DNA of 13,739 bases from DATFYM01 sp035315065. GTDB taxonomy: Bacteria > Acidobacteriota > Terriglobia > UBA7540. How positions within the stretch are numbered: the first letter of the stretch is position 1; each line of letters starts with the position of its first letter. The translations under genes and the position numbers were made by a program. The DNA is taken from the NCBI GenBank assembly GCA_035315065.1, contig DATFYM010000226.1, positions 1-13,739 on the forward strand, written 5' to 3'. Positions 1-6,496 of this stretch are shown piece by piece. The notes beneath the pieces were generated by a model. That model saw only the letters and a program-made list of their open reading frames with translations, ran no database searches and had not been told where the DNA came from.

Positions 1-320
1 TCGGGATTTTTTTCGATTGGGGCCATGAAACCGATGGCGATTTCGCTCAGCTTGGAGGGGTCTCCGTCGGGCCGCTTCTCCGCTGCGCCGTTATAGGCAA
101 GCGTATCGGTCTGGATGAACCAGTCGTAATAAGGCTTTGTAAAGCGCCGGTAGGGCACTGCCTCATCCGGCATGTTGGCGTAGCGCCCCTCCGGCTTGAC
201 CGTTTCGTCCCGCTTGATGACAGCGTCTTTGGGGGTTTCGTCCGGATCTTTGTACTGCTGCGCCGCCACCGGCATCGCTACGACAAGCAGAAGGAGTACT
301 CCCGATAATGGTCTTTTCAT
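1..320 (-). CDS. Secreted protein, 3'-truncated by window edge (possible periplasmic ligand-binding protein)
   Basis: The reading frame starts at the ATG at 320-318 and stays open for 106 codons to the window edge, so the C-terminal part is missing. AAGG sits eight bases upstream of the ATG. The N-terminus (MKRPLSG, a hydrophobic LLLLVVAMPVA core, then AAQQ) is a typical Sec signal peptide with likely cleavage after VAA, so the protein should be exported. The mature start is charged and Pro/Tyr-rich (PYRRFTKPYYDWF), followed near residue 93 by LSEIAIGFMAPIEKNP. That last stretch resembles the first beta strand of type 1 periplasmic ligand-binding proteins of ABC transporters (I-x-I-G-F-x-G/A-P). 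The ligand-binding reading is inference from one short motif; the export signal is well supported. No partner transporter gene is visible. Confidence 0.7.
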   Translation of the reverse strand, partial: MKRPLSGVLLLLVVAMPVAAQQYKDPDETPKDAVIKRDETVKPEGRYANMPDEAVPYRRFTKPYYDWFIQTDTLAYNGAAEKRPDGDPSKLSEIAIGFMAPIEKNP

Positions 321-409
321 ATGTTCAACCTTGTTCCTGATGCAGATGAGGAGGTCAGGACTAACATGAATGCACATGATCATGCTTGAATTAGGCGCTA
401 CGGTTTTGC

Positions 410-544
410 CCCCCTCACCCGTCCCGCCCCGGCTGGAGAAAGCGCCGGTTGCGGTCCACCCTCTCCCCCAAGGGGGCGAGGGCTGTAAATTCAAATTACT
501 GCTCCCCTCGCCCCCTTGGGGGAGAGGGGCCGGGGGTGAGGGGG
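410..544. repeat. Nested inverted repeat (CCCTCTCCCC-type intergenic palindrome)
   Basis: A perfect 24-base inverted repeat has arms at 459-482 and 505-528 and a 22-base spacer. An outer 11-base pair of arms, CCCCCTCACCC at 410-420 and GGGTGAGGGGG at 534-544, encloses it. Each inner arm also contains its own small palindrome, CCCCCAAGGGGG / CCCCCTTGGGGG. It lies between the 3' end of mazG and the start of the secreted-protein gene. The word set (CCCCTCACCC, CCCTCTCCCC) is that of a widespread class of dispersed intergenic palindromes. As RNA it would form a very stable stem and could end or process the mazG transcript. No open frame inside it looks coding. Confidence 0.85.
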
Positions 545-607
545 TTATCAGGTCGAACAGGGAACCGTCTCCTTGAAAGCGCATAAGTGAACAGTATTGA
601 GGGTTAA

Positions 608-644
608 TCTTCGACTCTCGGCTCTCATCTCGACTCTTCTTTCA
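608..644. repeat. CGACTCT-type short repeat overlapping the mazG stop
   Basis: Three degenerate copies of the word CGACTCT (TCGACTCTCGG, CTCTCATC, TCGACTCTTC) lie here. They match the tandem copies at 1671-1707 on the other side of mazG in the same orientation. The mazG TGA (627-625 on the minus strand) falls inside it, so the array reaches into the coding sequence. Confidence 0.65.
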
Positions 645-1509
645 CCGCGTTCCAAATCTCGTCCAACTCCTGAGCGTTGCAGTCGCGCACTTGCTTCCCG
701 CGCCGGGCCACTTCCTGCTCGAGTTTGCGGAAGCGGCCCGCAAATTTCTGGTTGGCGCTACGCAAGCAGGTCTCGGGGTCCGAACGAAGATAGCGAGCCA
801 GATTGGCAGCGGTGAATAGCAGGTCACCCACTTCCTCCTCGATCCGCGCCGAGTCGCGAGGCACGTAGTCCCTCGGCGTGCCAACGTCTTCCAGGCCCTG
901 GTCTTTCAGTTCCTGCCGCAGCTCGCGGACCTCTTCTTCAATTTTGTCGAGAACGTCGCCCACCTTGGCCCAGTCGAACCCCACCTCCGCCACGCGTGTG
1001 CCGATCTCAAAGGCTTCGAGTGTAGAGGGCAGGGTGCGAGGAATGCCGTCAAGCAGCGAGGGCAGCGATGCCGGCGGGCTGCCAGGAGCGGTGGGAACGG
1101 GACCGCCGGAACTGGAGTCGCCTGTCTCACCCCTCGCCTTGCGCTCTTTTTCCTTCACCGACAGCCAGCTCTTCAGCGCCTCTTCCGCGTTCGCGGCGCG
1201 AGTCTCGCCAAAGACGTGCGGATGGCGCCGCACCAGCTTGGCATACACTCGCCTCACCACGTCATCGAGCGTGAATCGCAACTCCTCTTCGGCGAGGCGC
1301 GAATAGAAAACCACCTGAAAGAGGAGATCGCCCAACTCGTCTTCCATCGCGTCGAAGTCACGCGTGTTGACGGCGTCGACAACCTCGTAGGCTTCCTCGA
1401 GCAGGAGTCCCTTGACCGAATCGTAGTCCTGGGCGCGGTCCCACGGACACCCGTCCGGCCCGCGCAAATGGGCCGTCAACTCCACGAGCTTCGTCAGTTC
1501 TTGGTCCAT
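625..1509 (-). CDS. mazG: MazG nucleoside triphosphate pyrophosphohydrolase
   Basis: This is the MazG house-cleaning enzyme, which hydrolyses nucleoside triphosphates to monophosphate and pyrophosphate in the cytoplasm and can also lower (p)ppGpp. The N-terminal domain has the hallmark CPWDR (residues 21-25) and the metal-binding EExxE...ExxD set (E38/E39, E42, E58, D61). A second MazG domain with IEEEVGDLL lies near residues 185-245, so the two-domain architecture of long MazG proteins is complete. Between them is a low-complexity Gly/Pro/Ser-rich linker (about residues 126-150). At 294 aa it is somewhat longer than E. coli MazG (263 aa), mostly because of this linker. The start is the ATG at 1509; no ribosome binding site precedes it because a CGACTTT-type repeat fills the upstream DNA. 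The stop codon lies inside a related repeat, so the last residues (EESR) look repeat-derived. Confidence 0.95.
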   Translation of the reverse strand: MDQELTKLVELTAHLRGPDGCPWDRAQDYDSVKGLLLEEAYEVVDAVNTRDFDAMEDELGDLLFQVVFYSRLAEEELRFTLDDVVRRVYAKLVRRHPHVFGETRAANAEEALKSWLSVKEKERKARGETGDSSSGGPVPTAPGSPPASLPSLLDGIPRTLPSTLEAFEIGTRVAEVGFDWAKVGDVLDKIEEEVRELRQELKDQGLEDVGTPRDYVPRDSARIEEEVGDLLFTAANLARYLRSDPETCLRSANQKFAGRFRKLEQEVARRGKQVRDCNAQELDEIWNAVKEESR

Positions 1510-1513
1510 GAAA

Positions 1514-1707
1514 GAAGTCGAAAGTCGAAAGTTGAAAGTCGAGAGTGAGGGGTAGGTGGTAGACGGTAGACGGAATGAAGGGGTCCTTCCCCCTATGCGA
1601 TCCGCCGCAGACGTGAGGAGCGTCTTCCCCGTATACGGTCTACTGTCTACCGTCTACTGCTTCTTCAACTTTCGACTCTCGACTCTCGACTCTCGACTCT
1701 CGACTTC
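1514..1707. repeat. Composite inverted repeat with tandem CGACTCT words
   Basis: The left half (1514-1573) carries AAGTCGAAAGTCGAAAGTTG followed by GTAGACGGTAGACGG. The right half (about 1635-1707) is its approximate reverse complement: CCGTCTACTGTCTACCGTC followed by TTTCGACTCTCGACTCTCG continuing to 1707, with about five tandem CGACTCT copies. The centre (1574-1634) holds a smaller GGGG-tcctt-CCCC hairpin. The element fills the gap between the divergent mazG and GMC oxidoreductase genes, so the promoters for both must lie in or right beside it. Confidence 0.85.
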
Positions 1708-1712
1708 TCCAG

Positions 1713-1718
1713 TATAAT
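1713..1718 (+). promoter_or_regulatory. Candidate -10 box for the GMC oxidoreductase gene
   Basis: A perfect TATAAT lies 40 bases before the GMC ATG and just outside the CGACTCT repeat. The -35 position falls inside the repeat and has no good TTGACA match, so this is a candidate only. The gene's ribosome binding site AGAGGA is at 1748-1753, five bases before the ATG. Confidence 0.4.
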
Positions 1719-1758
1719 CCATTCTCGGCAGGATACTGGCATCGGACAGAGGAACTGG

Positions 1759-3273
1759 ATGTACGACTACATTATTGTGGGTGCCGGGTCAGCCGGGTGC
1801 GTGCTGGCAAACCGGCTGAGCGCTGACGAGACGGCGCGCGTATTACTCATCGAGGCGGGCGGACCCGATTCCGCGCGCGAGATCCACGTCCCGATCAGCT
1901 TCAGTAAGCTCTTCAAGACCGGCGTGGATTGGGCATTTTACACCGAAGAGCAGCACCGGCTGAATAAACGGAAACTGTATTGGCCGCGGGGCAAGGTGCT
2001 GGGCGGATCGAGTTCGATCAATGCCATGATCTACATCCGCGGGAACCGACGCGATTACGATCGCTGGGCGCAAATGGGAGCCACCGGTTGGGACTGGAAC
2101 GGCGTTGAGCGGTTTTTCGAGCAGTCGCTCACGAACCAGAACGTGGCGGACCTGCGCTCGGTGAATCCGATATCCGAGGCCTTCGTCGAGGCGGCTACCC
2201 AGGCGGGCTACGCGCGAAACCACGATTTCAACGGTGCCATGCAGGAAGGGTTCGGTTTTTACCGAGTGACCCAACTGAACGGACGCCGCCACAGCGCTTC
2301 CGATGCGTATCTCCGGCCGGCGATGACGCGGAAGAACCTCACCGTGCTTACGGGCGCCCTGGCAACGGGAATCATGATGGAGGGCGCTCACGCGCGTGGT
2401 GTCCGCTATGTGCGCAACGGCAAAACGGAAGTGGCACCGGCTGAACGCGAGGTGATTCTGGCCGGTGGCGCGGTGAACTCGCCGCAACTGCTGCTGCTTT
2501 CCGGGATCGGTCCGGCCGACCAACTGAAGCGTCTCGGTATCGAGGTGGTGGTAGACCTGCCGGGTGTGGGGGAGAATCTGCAGGATCATCCGGTGGTGCC
2601 GATCTGTTACCGGTCGAAGCTGCCAGTGTCGCTGGCCAACGCGCCGCGGATTACAAGCCTGGCGCGGTACTGGGCGCGGCGGCGGGGTCCGCTAACGTCG
2701 AACATTGCGGAGGCGGGCGGATTCGTGCACACGCGGGCGGGGCTCGACCGGCCGGACCTGCAGTTTCATTTCGCTCCGGGTTTGTTCGTGGAGCACGGAT
2801 TCCGGGCACTGGAGGGGCATGGGTTCACATTCGGCCCGACGCTGGTGCGACCGGAGAGCCGGGGATGGATCCGGCTGAGGTCGGCGGACGCCACGGATCA
2901 GCCGCTCATTCAGCCCAACTACCTGGATCGAGAGGAGGACCTGCAGGTGCTGGTAGACGGCGTCAAGATGGCGCGCGAGATTGCACGCGGGAGAGCGTTG
3001 GATCCGTACCGCGGGGAAGAGATATTTCCCGGGGAAGGCGGGGATTTGGCAGAGTACGTCCGCGCGATGGCGGAGACGCTGTATCATCCGGTGGGAACGT
3101 GCAAGATGGGAACAGACCCTATGGCGGTGGTGGATCCGCATCTGCGGGTGCGGGGCGTGGTCGGACTGCGTGTGGTGGATGCGTCCGTGATGCCGGAGGT
3201 GGTATCAGGGAATACCAACGCTCCCACCATGATGATAGCGGAACGGGGAGCCGCCGAGATTATGTCGACTTAA
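1759..3273 (+). CDS. GMC-family FAD-dependent oxidoreductase (choline/alcohol dehydrogenase type)
   Basis: Flavoprotein of the glucose-methanol-choline family, oxidising an alcohol or polyol substrate and passing electrons to an acceptor. The N-terminus has the dinucleotide-binding GAGSAG (residues 8-13) and the FAD-ribose-binding LLIEAGG (E32). The two GMC family signatures are at about 78-95 (GKVLGGSSSINAM) and 236-252 (GGAVNSPQ...SGIGP). The catalytic pair is H443 in YHPVGTCKMG and N487 in GNTNAPT. There is no signal peptide, so it is probably cytoplasmic. At 504 aa it is slightly short for choline dehydrogenases (about 530-560) but all motifs are intact. The start ATG has AGAGGA five bases upstream. 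The substrate cannot be assigned: no betaine (betB, betI) or other pathway genes are nearby. A betA/alkJ-like role is the closest family guess. Confidence 0.93.
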   Translation: MYDYIIVGAGSAGCVLANRLSADETARVLLIEAGGPDSAREIHVPISFSKLFKTGVDWAFYTEEQHRLNKRKLYWPRGKVLGGSSSINAMIYIRGNRRDYDRWAQMGATGWDWNGVERFFEQSLTNQNVADLRSVNPISEAFVEAATQAGYARNHDFNGAMQEGFGFYRVTQLNGRRHSASDAYLRPAMTRKNLTVLTGALATGIMMEGAHARGVRYVRNGKTEVAPAEREVILAGGAVNSPQLLLLSGIGPADQLKRLGIEVVVDLPGVGENLQDHPVVPICYRSKLPVSLANAPRITSLARYWARRRGPLTSNIAEAGGFVHTRAGLDRPDLQFHFAPGLFVEHGFRALEGHGFTFGPTLVRPESRGWIRLRSADATDQPLIQPNYLDREEDLQVLVDGVKMAREIARGRALDPYRGEEIFPGEGGDLAEYVRAMAETLYHPVGTCKMGTDPMAVVDPHLRVRGVVGLRVVDASVMPEVVSGNTNAPTMMIAERGAAEIMST

Positions 3274-3453
3274 CTCTGGACACTGCGGCTAGCTCCCTTC
3301 CCTCCCGGCATCTTGGATATGATCCGTTATCCCTGGCTGGCCGACAACACCAAACTGAAGACCGTCTTCGGCTACACACCACGGCTCACGTCGCGCGAAG
3401 CGCTCCAGACGTTTGTCAAAACCCACCGCGTTATAGGGGCAGGGGCAGGGTAG
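3274..3453 (+). pseudogene. C-terminal fragment of an NAD-dependent sugar-nucleotide epimerase
   Basis: Immediately after the GMC stop codon, in the same frame, a stretch reads LAPFPPGILDMIRYPW, then LADNTKLKTVFGYTPRLTSR, then EALQTFVKTHR, ending at the TAG at 3451-3453. The pattern of a hydrophobic IRYPW, an ADNTKL and a FGYTPR-x-TSREAL(x)F is how extended short-chain-dehydrogenase epimerases/dehydratases end (the LGFTPR region near the C-terminus). The Rossmann domain and catalytic Tyr-x-x-x-Lys are absent and there is no start codon or ribosome binding site at the right place, so this is the remnant of a gene about 300 codons long that lost its 5' portion. The breakpoint is at about 3271-3295. 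Confidence 0.6.
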
Positions 3454-3491
3454 AGGGGAGTACGCGTTAAAGTAAGGCCGACGCGTGCGTA

Positions 3492-3586
3492 CCCGAACGC
3501 TGTCTGGGGGGAAACGGGCTTCGATCTTGGTTATATGGGCTGTTCTCGACAGACTTCGGTGAAGCGTTGCCGAACAGCGTTACGGG
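3492..3586 (+). ncRNA. Possible structured RNA or leader element
   Basis: CCCGAACGCTGT at 3492-3503 pairs with ACAGCGTT-a-CGGG at 3574-3586 (12 pairs, one bulged A). The interior holds two 4-base-pair hairpins, CTGT-tctcg-ACAG (3540-3552) and CTTC-ggt-GAAG (3554-3564). The shape is that of a small multi-branch RNA upstream of the PHP-ATPase operon. Stems this short arise by chance in a few hundred bases, so this is a weak call. It is not a tRNA: no acceptor/T-arm arrangement fits. No known riboswitch consensus was recognised. Confidence 0.2.
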
Positions 3587-3716
3587 GTCCCACATCGTTG
3601 GGTGACATCTCTTTTCGGACCGATACCACTCTTTTCCGACGAAGGCCCTCCGGATATTGTCCAAGCGGGCTTTGTCCGGCATCATAGCGACTGTACGGGA
3701 TCAATTGTTGCGTTCT

Positions 3717-3728
3717 CCTTTCGAAAGG
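3717..3728. promoter_or_regulatory. 12-base perfect palindrome, possible operator
   Basis: CCTTTCGAAAGG reads the same on both strands and sits 76 bases before the leader ORF start. It could be a binding site for a dimeric regulator of the downstream operon. No regulator gene is adjacent. Confidence 0.25.
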
Positions 3729-3803
3729 CTGGCATTTGACGCCTTCGTTCGATTGCCTTCTGCACCGCGACGGTGTAACCTGATGCATAAGGGAGGCGGT
3801 CTA

Positions 3804-3872
3804 ATGGCGGAAGAGAGGTCAGAAAAGGCCAAGAGACCGTTTCAGTCGAACAGGACCAAGGGCCAGCTATGA
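3804..3872 (+). CDS. 22-codon leader ORF overlapping the PHP-ATPase start
   Basis: The ATG at 3804 follows a near-ideal ribosome binding site, GGGAGG at 3791-3796, with seven bases of spacing. The peptide begins MAEERSEKAKRP and is strongly basic and charged, with no hydrophobic segment. Its TGA overlaps the next start as ATGA (3869-3872), the standard arrangement for translational coupling. The same frame is open further upstream (from 3657), but only the 3804 start has a good ribosome binding site. The role is unknown. It may simply load ribosomes for the ATPase gene, whose own site (AAGGG at 3858-3862) is weaker, or it may be a real microprotein. Confidence 0.5.
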   Translation: MAEERSEKAKRPFQSNRTKGQL

Positions 3873-6496
3873 ATCCTCCGCCGCCTATACCCTCATTGTT
3901 TAAGCATGGATCGACGTGGATTCGCGCGGATTTCCACATGCACACGCGTGCGGACAAAGAGTTTTCCTACTCGGGGGACCCGGATTTTTTTGTGTCGGAG
4001 TACATCGCAGCGCTTAAGAAAGCAGCGATACGCGTCGCCATTATCACCAACCATAACAAGTTTGACCGCGACGAGTTCAAGGTGTTGGCCAAAGCCGCGA
4101 AGAAAGAAGAAATCTTCCTGCTCCCGGGGCTGGAGCTGTCGGTCAAGGACGGATCGAATGGGATTCATATTCTCGTTGTTTTCGCCTGCGATTGGATCTC
4201 GAACAAAGAGAACGCGAACTACGTGCAGAGCTTTCTCAATGTCACGTTTGCGGGACAGGCGAATTTCGAGAATGAGAACGGCAGGTCCAATCACGACCTC
4301 ACCGAAACTCTCCGTGAACTCGATAAGTTTGGCCGAGACTACTTCTTGATCTGCGCGCACGTGGAGGCAAGCAACGGCCTGTGGGGAGGCCTCTCGGGCG
4401 GTCGAATTACGGAGATAGAAAAGTCCGATTTGTTCCGTGGTCGTTGTGTGGGCTTCCAAAAAGTGGCCACTCACGACAAGCGGGCCCAAGCGATGTCGTG
4501 GTTGGTCGACTGGTATCCCACCGAGGTCGAGGGGTGTGACTGCAAATCGATTGCCGACATCGGGAAGGGAAAACAGACATATATCAAGATTGGCGCGTTC
4601 ACCTTTGAGGCGATCAAATTCGCCCTGCTCGACTACTCCAACCGCGTCGCCTGCGCTCCCCCGAAACAGGAAAACTCGAACGTGAAAAGCGTCGCCTTTG
4701 AGGGCGATAAGCTGGACGGTCAGGTCATCAATTTTTCTCCGGAGCTCAACACCTTCATCGGCATCCGGGGCAGCGGCAAATCCACCATTCTCGAATCCAT
4801 GCGATATGCCTTGGACATCCCCTTCGGCAAGAATGCGGCCGACCCCGCATACAAACAGGACTCCATCAAGAATGCCCTGGGAAGCGGCGGGAAAATCACG
4901 CTCGTTGCGACCGACCGTCACGGTCAGGAATACGAAGTGCGGCGCATTGTTGGCGAGCAACCCGACGTCTACGTGGGCAGCAAGCTGCAACCCGGAATTA
5001 ACATCCGAGAGACCATACTGCACAAACCCATATACTTCGGTCAGAGGGATCTTTCGAATACCAGAGAGGGTTTTGAAAACGATCTGGTCGAGAAGCTCGT
5101 GGGAGACAAGCTCGCTGACATCCGCCAGGCCATTGCCGAGCAGCGCCAAACCGTCGTTGAACTGACCCGCCGCCTGCAGAAGCTTTCAGACGTGGGAGAA
5201 AAGCAGAAAGAGTACGAGGCGAAGAAGCAGGACGCCGAGTTCAGGCTGAAAATATTCAAGCAGCATGGCGTAGAGGAGAAACTTCAAAAGCAGGTCGATT
5301 TCGAGCAGGACGGTCGTACGGTCAAGGACCTCGCCGATTTTGTCGCAGGTTACGTCCAGGAGCTCGATGATTTCATTGTCCGCTACAGCGACGATTTTAC
5401 CAGCCGCGCCAACTACACGACCAAGCAGAATCGACAGTTGTTCGCCGAAGTATTCGCGATCTTCGACCGAATTACGGAGGGATTCGCAGGACTGAAGAAA
5501 ATCGCCCTTCAAGCCCACACCGCATCGACCGAATTGAACGGTAAGGTAAAGGAGTTTGACGGTCTCAGGAACGCTCTTAAGGAACAGTTTGCAGAAGTTG
5601 CCAGAAAGCTCTCCGATGAACTGAAATCGAGCGGCGCCACCGCGATAAAACCCGACGAATTTCTCAACCTGCGCAAGGCCATCGAGAACGCGACACAGAT
5701 TCTCAAGGCTCTCAGCAAGGAGAAGGAACAGCAAATCGCTCTGCAGAAGCAGTTGTCCTCCGCCCTCACCGTGCTCAATGACCAATGGCACCAGGAGTTC
5801 AAGCTCATCAAGGAGGAACTGGACAAGATCAACCAGCAGGAAACCGCCTTGCAGATTGAGATTGAGTACAAGGGAGACAAGGCGGCTTTCCTCAAGTATC
5901 TTAAGGATCTGTTTCGCGGCAGCAAGTTGCGGGAAACCACGCTGGCCGAGCTCGTGAACGCCTTCGCAGACGGAGCCGCCATCTACCGCGAGATCGATAA
6001 GGCCAGAACGATAGTTGGCGCTTCTGCCGCGACATTTGACCAATACTTGCAGGACAATCTCAGTCCGTTGCTCACCTGGCAGGTGCCGAACGCTTACTCC
6101 ATCAAATATCACGGGAAGCACCTGAAGTACCATTCGCTGGGCCAACGCGCTTCGGCCTTGATCCTGTTTGTGCTGAGCCAGCGCGAAAACGACGTGATCA
6201 TCATCGACCAGCCGGAAGACGATCTGGACAACCAGACGCTCTACGAGGACGTAATCAAGCTGGTGCGGAAGCTCAAGCCCAAGACACAGTTCATTTTTGC
6301 GACTCATAACTCCAACATCCCGGTCCTCGGTGACGCCGAGCAGATCATCGCCTGCACGTATACGGAGGACTCCATTCACCCCACGGTCGGCAGCATCGAC
6401 GCGCCTGTTCTCCAGGAGACAATTGTCAGCATCATGGAGGGGGGAAGCGAGGCCTTCCAGCGACGAAAGGAGATTTACGAGATTTGGAAACAGTAG
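3869..6496 (+). CDS. PHP-domain / SMC-RecF-like ATPase (TrlF or Ppl type), candidate defence effector
   Basis: An 875-residue fusion. Residues about 17-250 form a PHP metallo-phosphoesterase/nuclease-like domain: DFHMHT (H23, H25), ITNHN (H62), PGLELS (E89), H100, CAHVE (H164), and a final motif CDCKS (D224, K226) where PHP enzymes usually have DxH. Residues about 275-875 are an ABC-type ATPase of the SMC/RecF/Rad50 kind: Walker A GIRGSGKST (298-306), a Q-loop in YFGQRDLS (near 390), a long mostly helical coiled-coil insert (about 405-720), signature SLGQRAS (near 755), Walker B/D-loop IIIDQPEDDLD (near 777-787), and switch His in ATHNSN (near 812). This is the layout of TrlF-family ATPases and the PHP-plus-SMC Ppl antiphage type. 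Expected role: sense foreign nucleic acid with the ATPase and cleave nucleic acid or nucleotides with the PHP domain. Defence is inferred from family knowledge. It is coupled to genes on both sides by overlaps. Confidence 0.88.
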   Translation: MNPPPPIPSLFKHGSTWIRADFHMHTRADKEFSYSGDPDFFVSEYIAALKKAAIRVAIITNHNKFDRDEFKVLAKAAKKEEIFLLPGLELSVKDGSNGIHILVVFACDWISNKENANYVQSFLNVTFAGQANFENENGRSNHDLTETLRELDKFGRDYFLICAHVEASNGLWGGLSGGRITEIEKSDLFRGRCVGFQKVATHDKRAQAMSWLVDWYPTEVEGCDCKSIADIGKGKQTYIKIGAFTFEAIKFALLDYSNRVACAPPKQENSNVKSVAFEGDKLDGQVINFSPELNTFIGIRGSGKSTILESMRYALDIPFGKNAADPAYKQDSIKNALGSGGKITLVATDRHGQEYEVRRIVGEQPDVYVGSKLQPGINIRETILHKPIYFGQRDLSNTREGFENDLVEKLVGDKLADIRQAIAEQRQTVVELTRRLQKLSDVGEKQKEYEAKKQDAEFRLKIFKQHGVEEKLQKQVDFEQDGRTVKDLADFVAGYVQELDDFIVRYSDDFTSRANYTTKQNRQLFAEVFAIFDRITEGFAGLKKIALQAHTASTELNGKVKEFDGLRNALKEQFAEVARKLSDELKSSGATAIKPDEFLNLRKAIENATQILKALSKEKEQQIALQKQLSSALTVLNDQWHQEFKLIKEELDKINQQETALQIEIEYKGDKAAFLKYLKDLFRGSKLRETTLAELVNAFADGAAIYREIDKARTIVGASAATFDQYLQDNLSPLLTWQVPNAYSIKYHGKHLKYHSLGQRASALILFVLSQRENDVIIIDQPEDDLDNQTLYEDVIKLVRKLKPKTQFIFATHNSNIPVLGDAEQIIACTYTEDSIHPTVGSIDAPVLQETIVSIMEGGSEAFQRRKEIYEIWKQ

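Larger units (their letters stand above)
3454..3803. other. Gene-poor leader region upstream of the candidate defence operon
   Basis: I see no credible protein gene in these 350 bases: open frames on either strand are short, lack ribosome binding sites and have no recognisable motif. It differs from the other gaps because it carries none of the phased short-word repeats. Visible structure is a 12-base-pair outer stem (3492-3503 with 3574-3586) enclosing two small hairpins, and a perfect 12-base palindrome CCTTTCGAAAGG at 3717-3728. No convincing -35/-10 pair was found; TTGACG at 3736-3741 has no matching -10 at normal spacing. The operon promoter presumably lies here. Confidence 0.5.

Noticed and set aside
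370..576. 68-codon open frame across the CCCTCTCCCC palindrome
   Set aside because: Its translation is Pro/Gly low complexity created by the inverted repeat, with no ribosome binding site.
1671..1707. CRISPR array from the regular CGACTCT repeats
   Set aside because: Seven-base tandem units with no spacers; these are low-complexity words forming one arm of an inverted repeat.
1843..2589. Minus-strand open frame opposite the GMC oxidoreductase
   Set aside because: The sense strand has all GMC motifs; this frame has no ribosome binding site or family features.
3454..3803. tRNA or attachment site at the left border of the candidate defence cassette
   Set aside because: No cloverleaf could be drawn, and no convincing direct repeat was found between this region and the 7651-7694 border; GGGTGAC occurs near both sides but is too short to count.
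3893..5149. Long minus-strand open frame (418 codons) opposite the PHP-ATPase gene
   Set aside because: It mirrors a gene with full PHP and Walker motifs, has no recognisable motif of its own, and its existence follows from codon bias of the sense gene.
5186..6379. Minus-strand open frame (397 codons) rich in Leu/Val
   Set aside because: Antisense shadow of the coiled-coil region (Glu/Lys codons read backwards as Phe/Leu); no family features.
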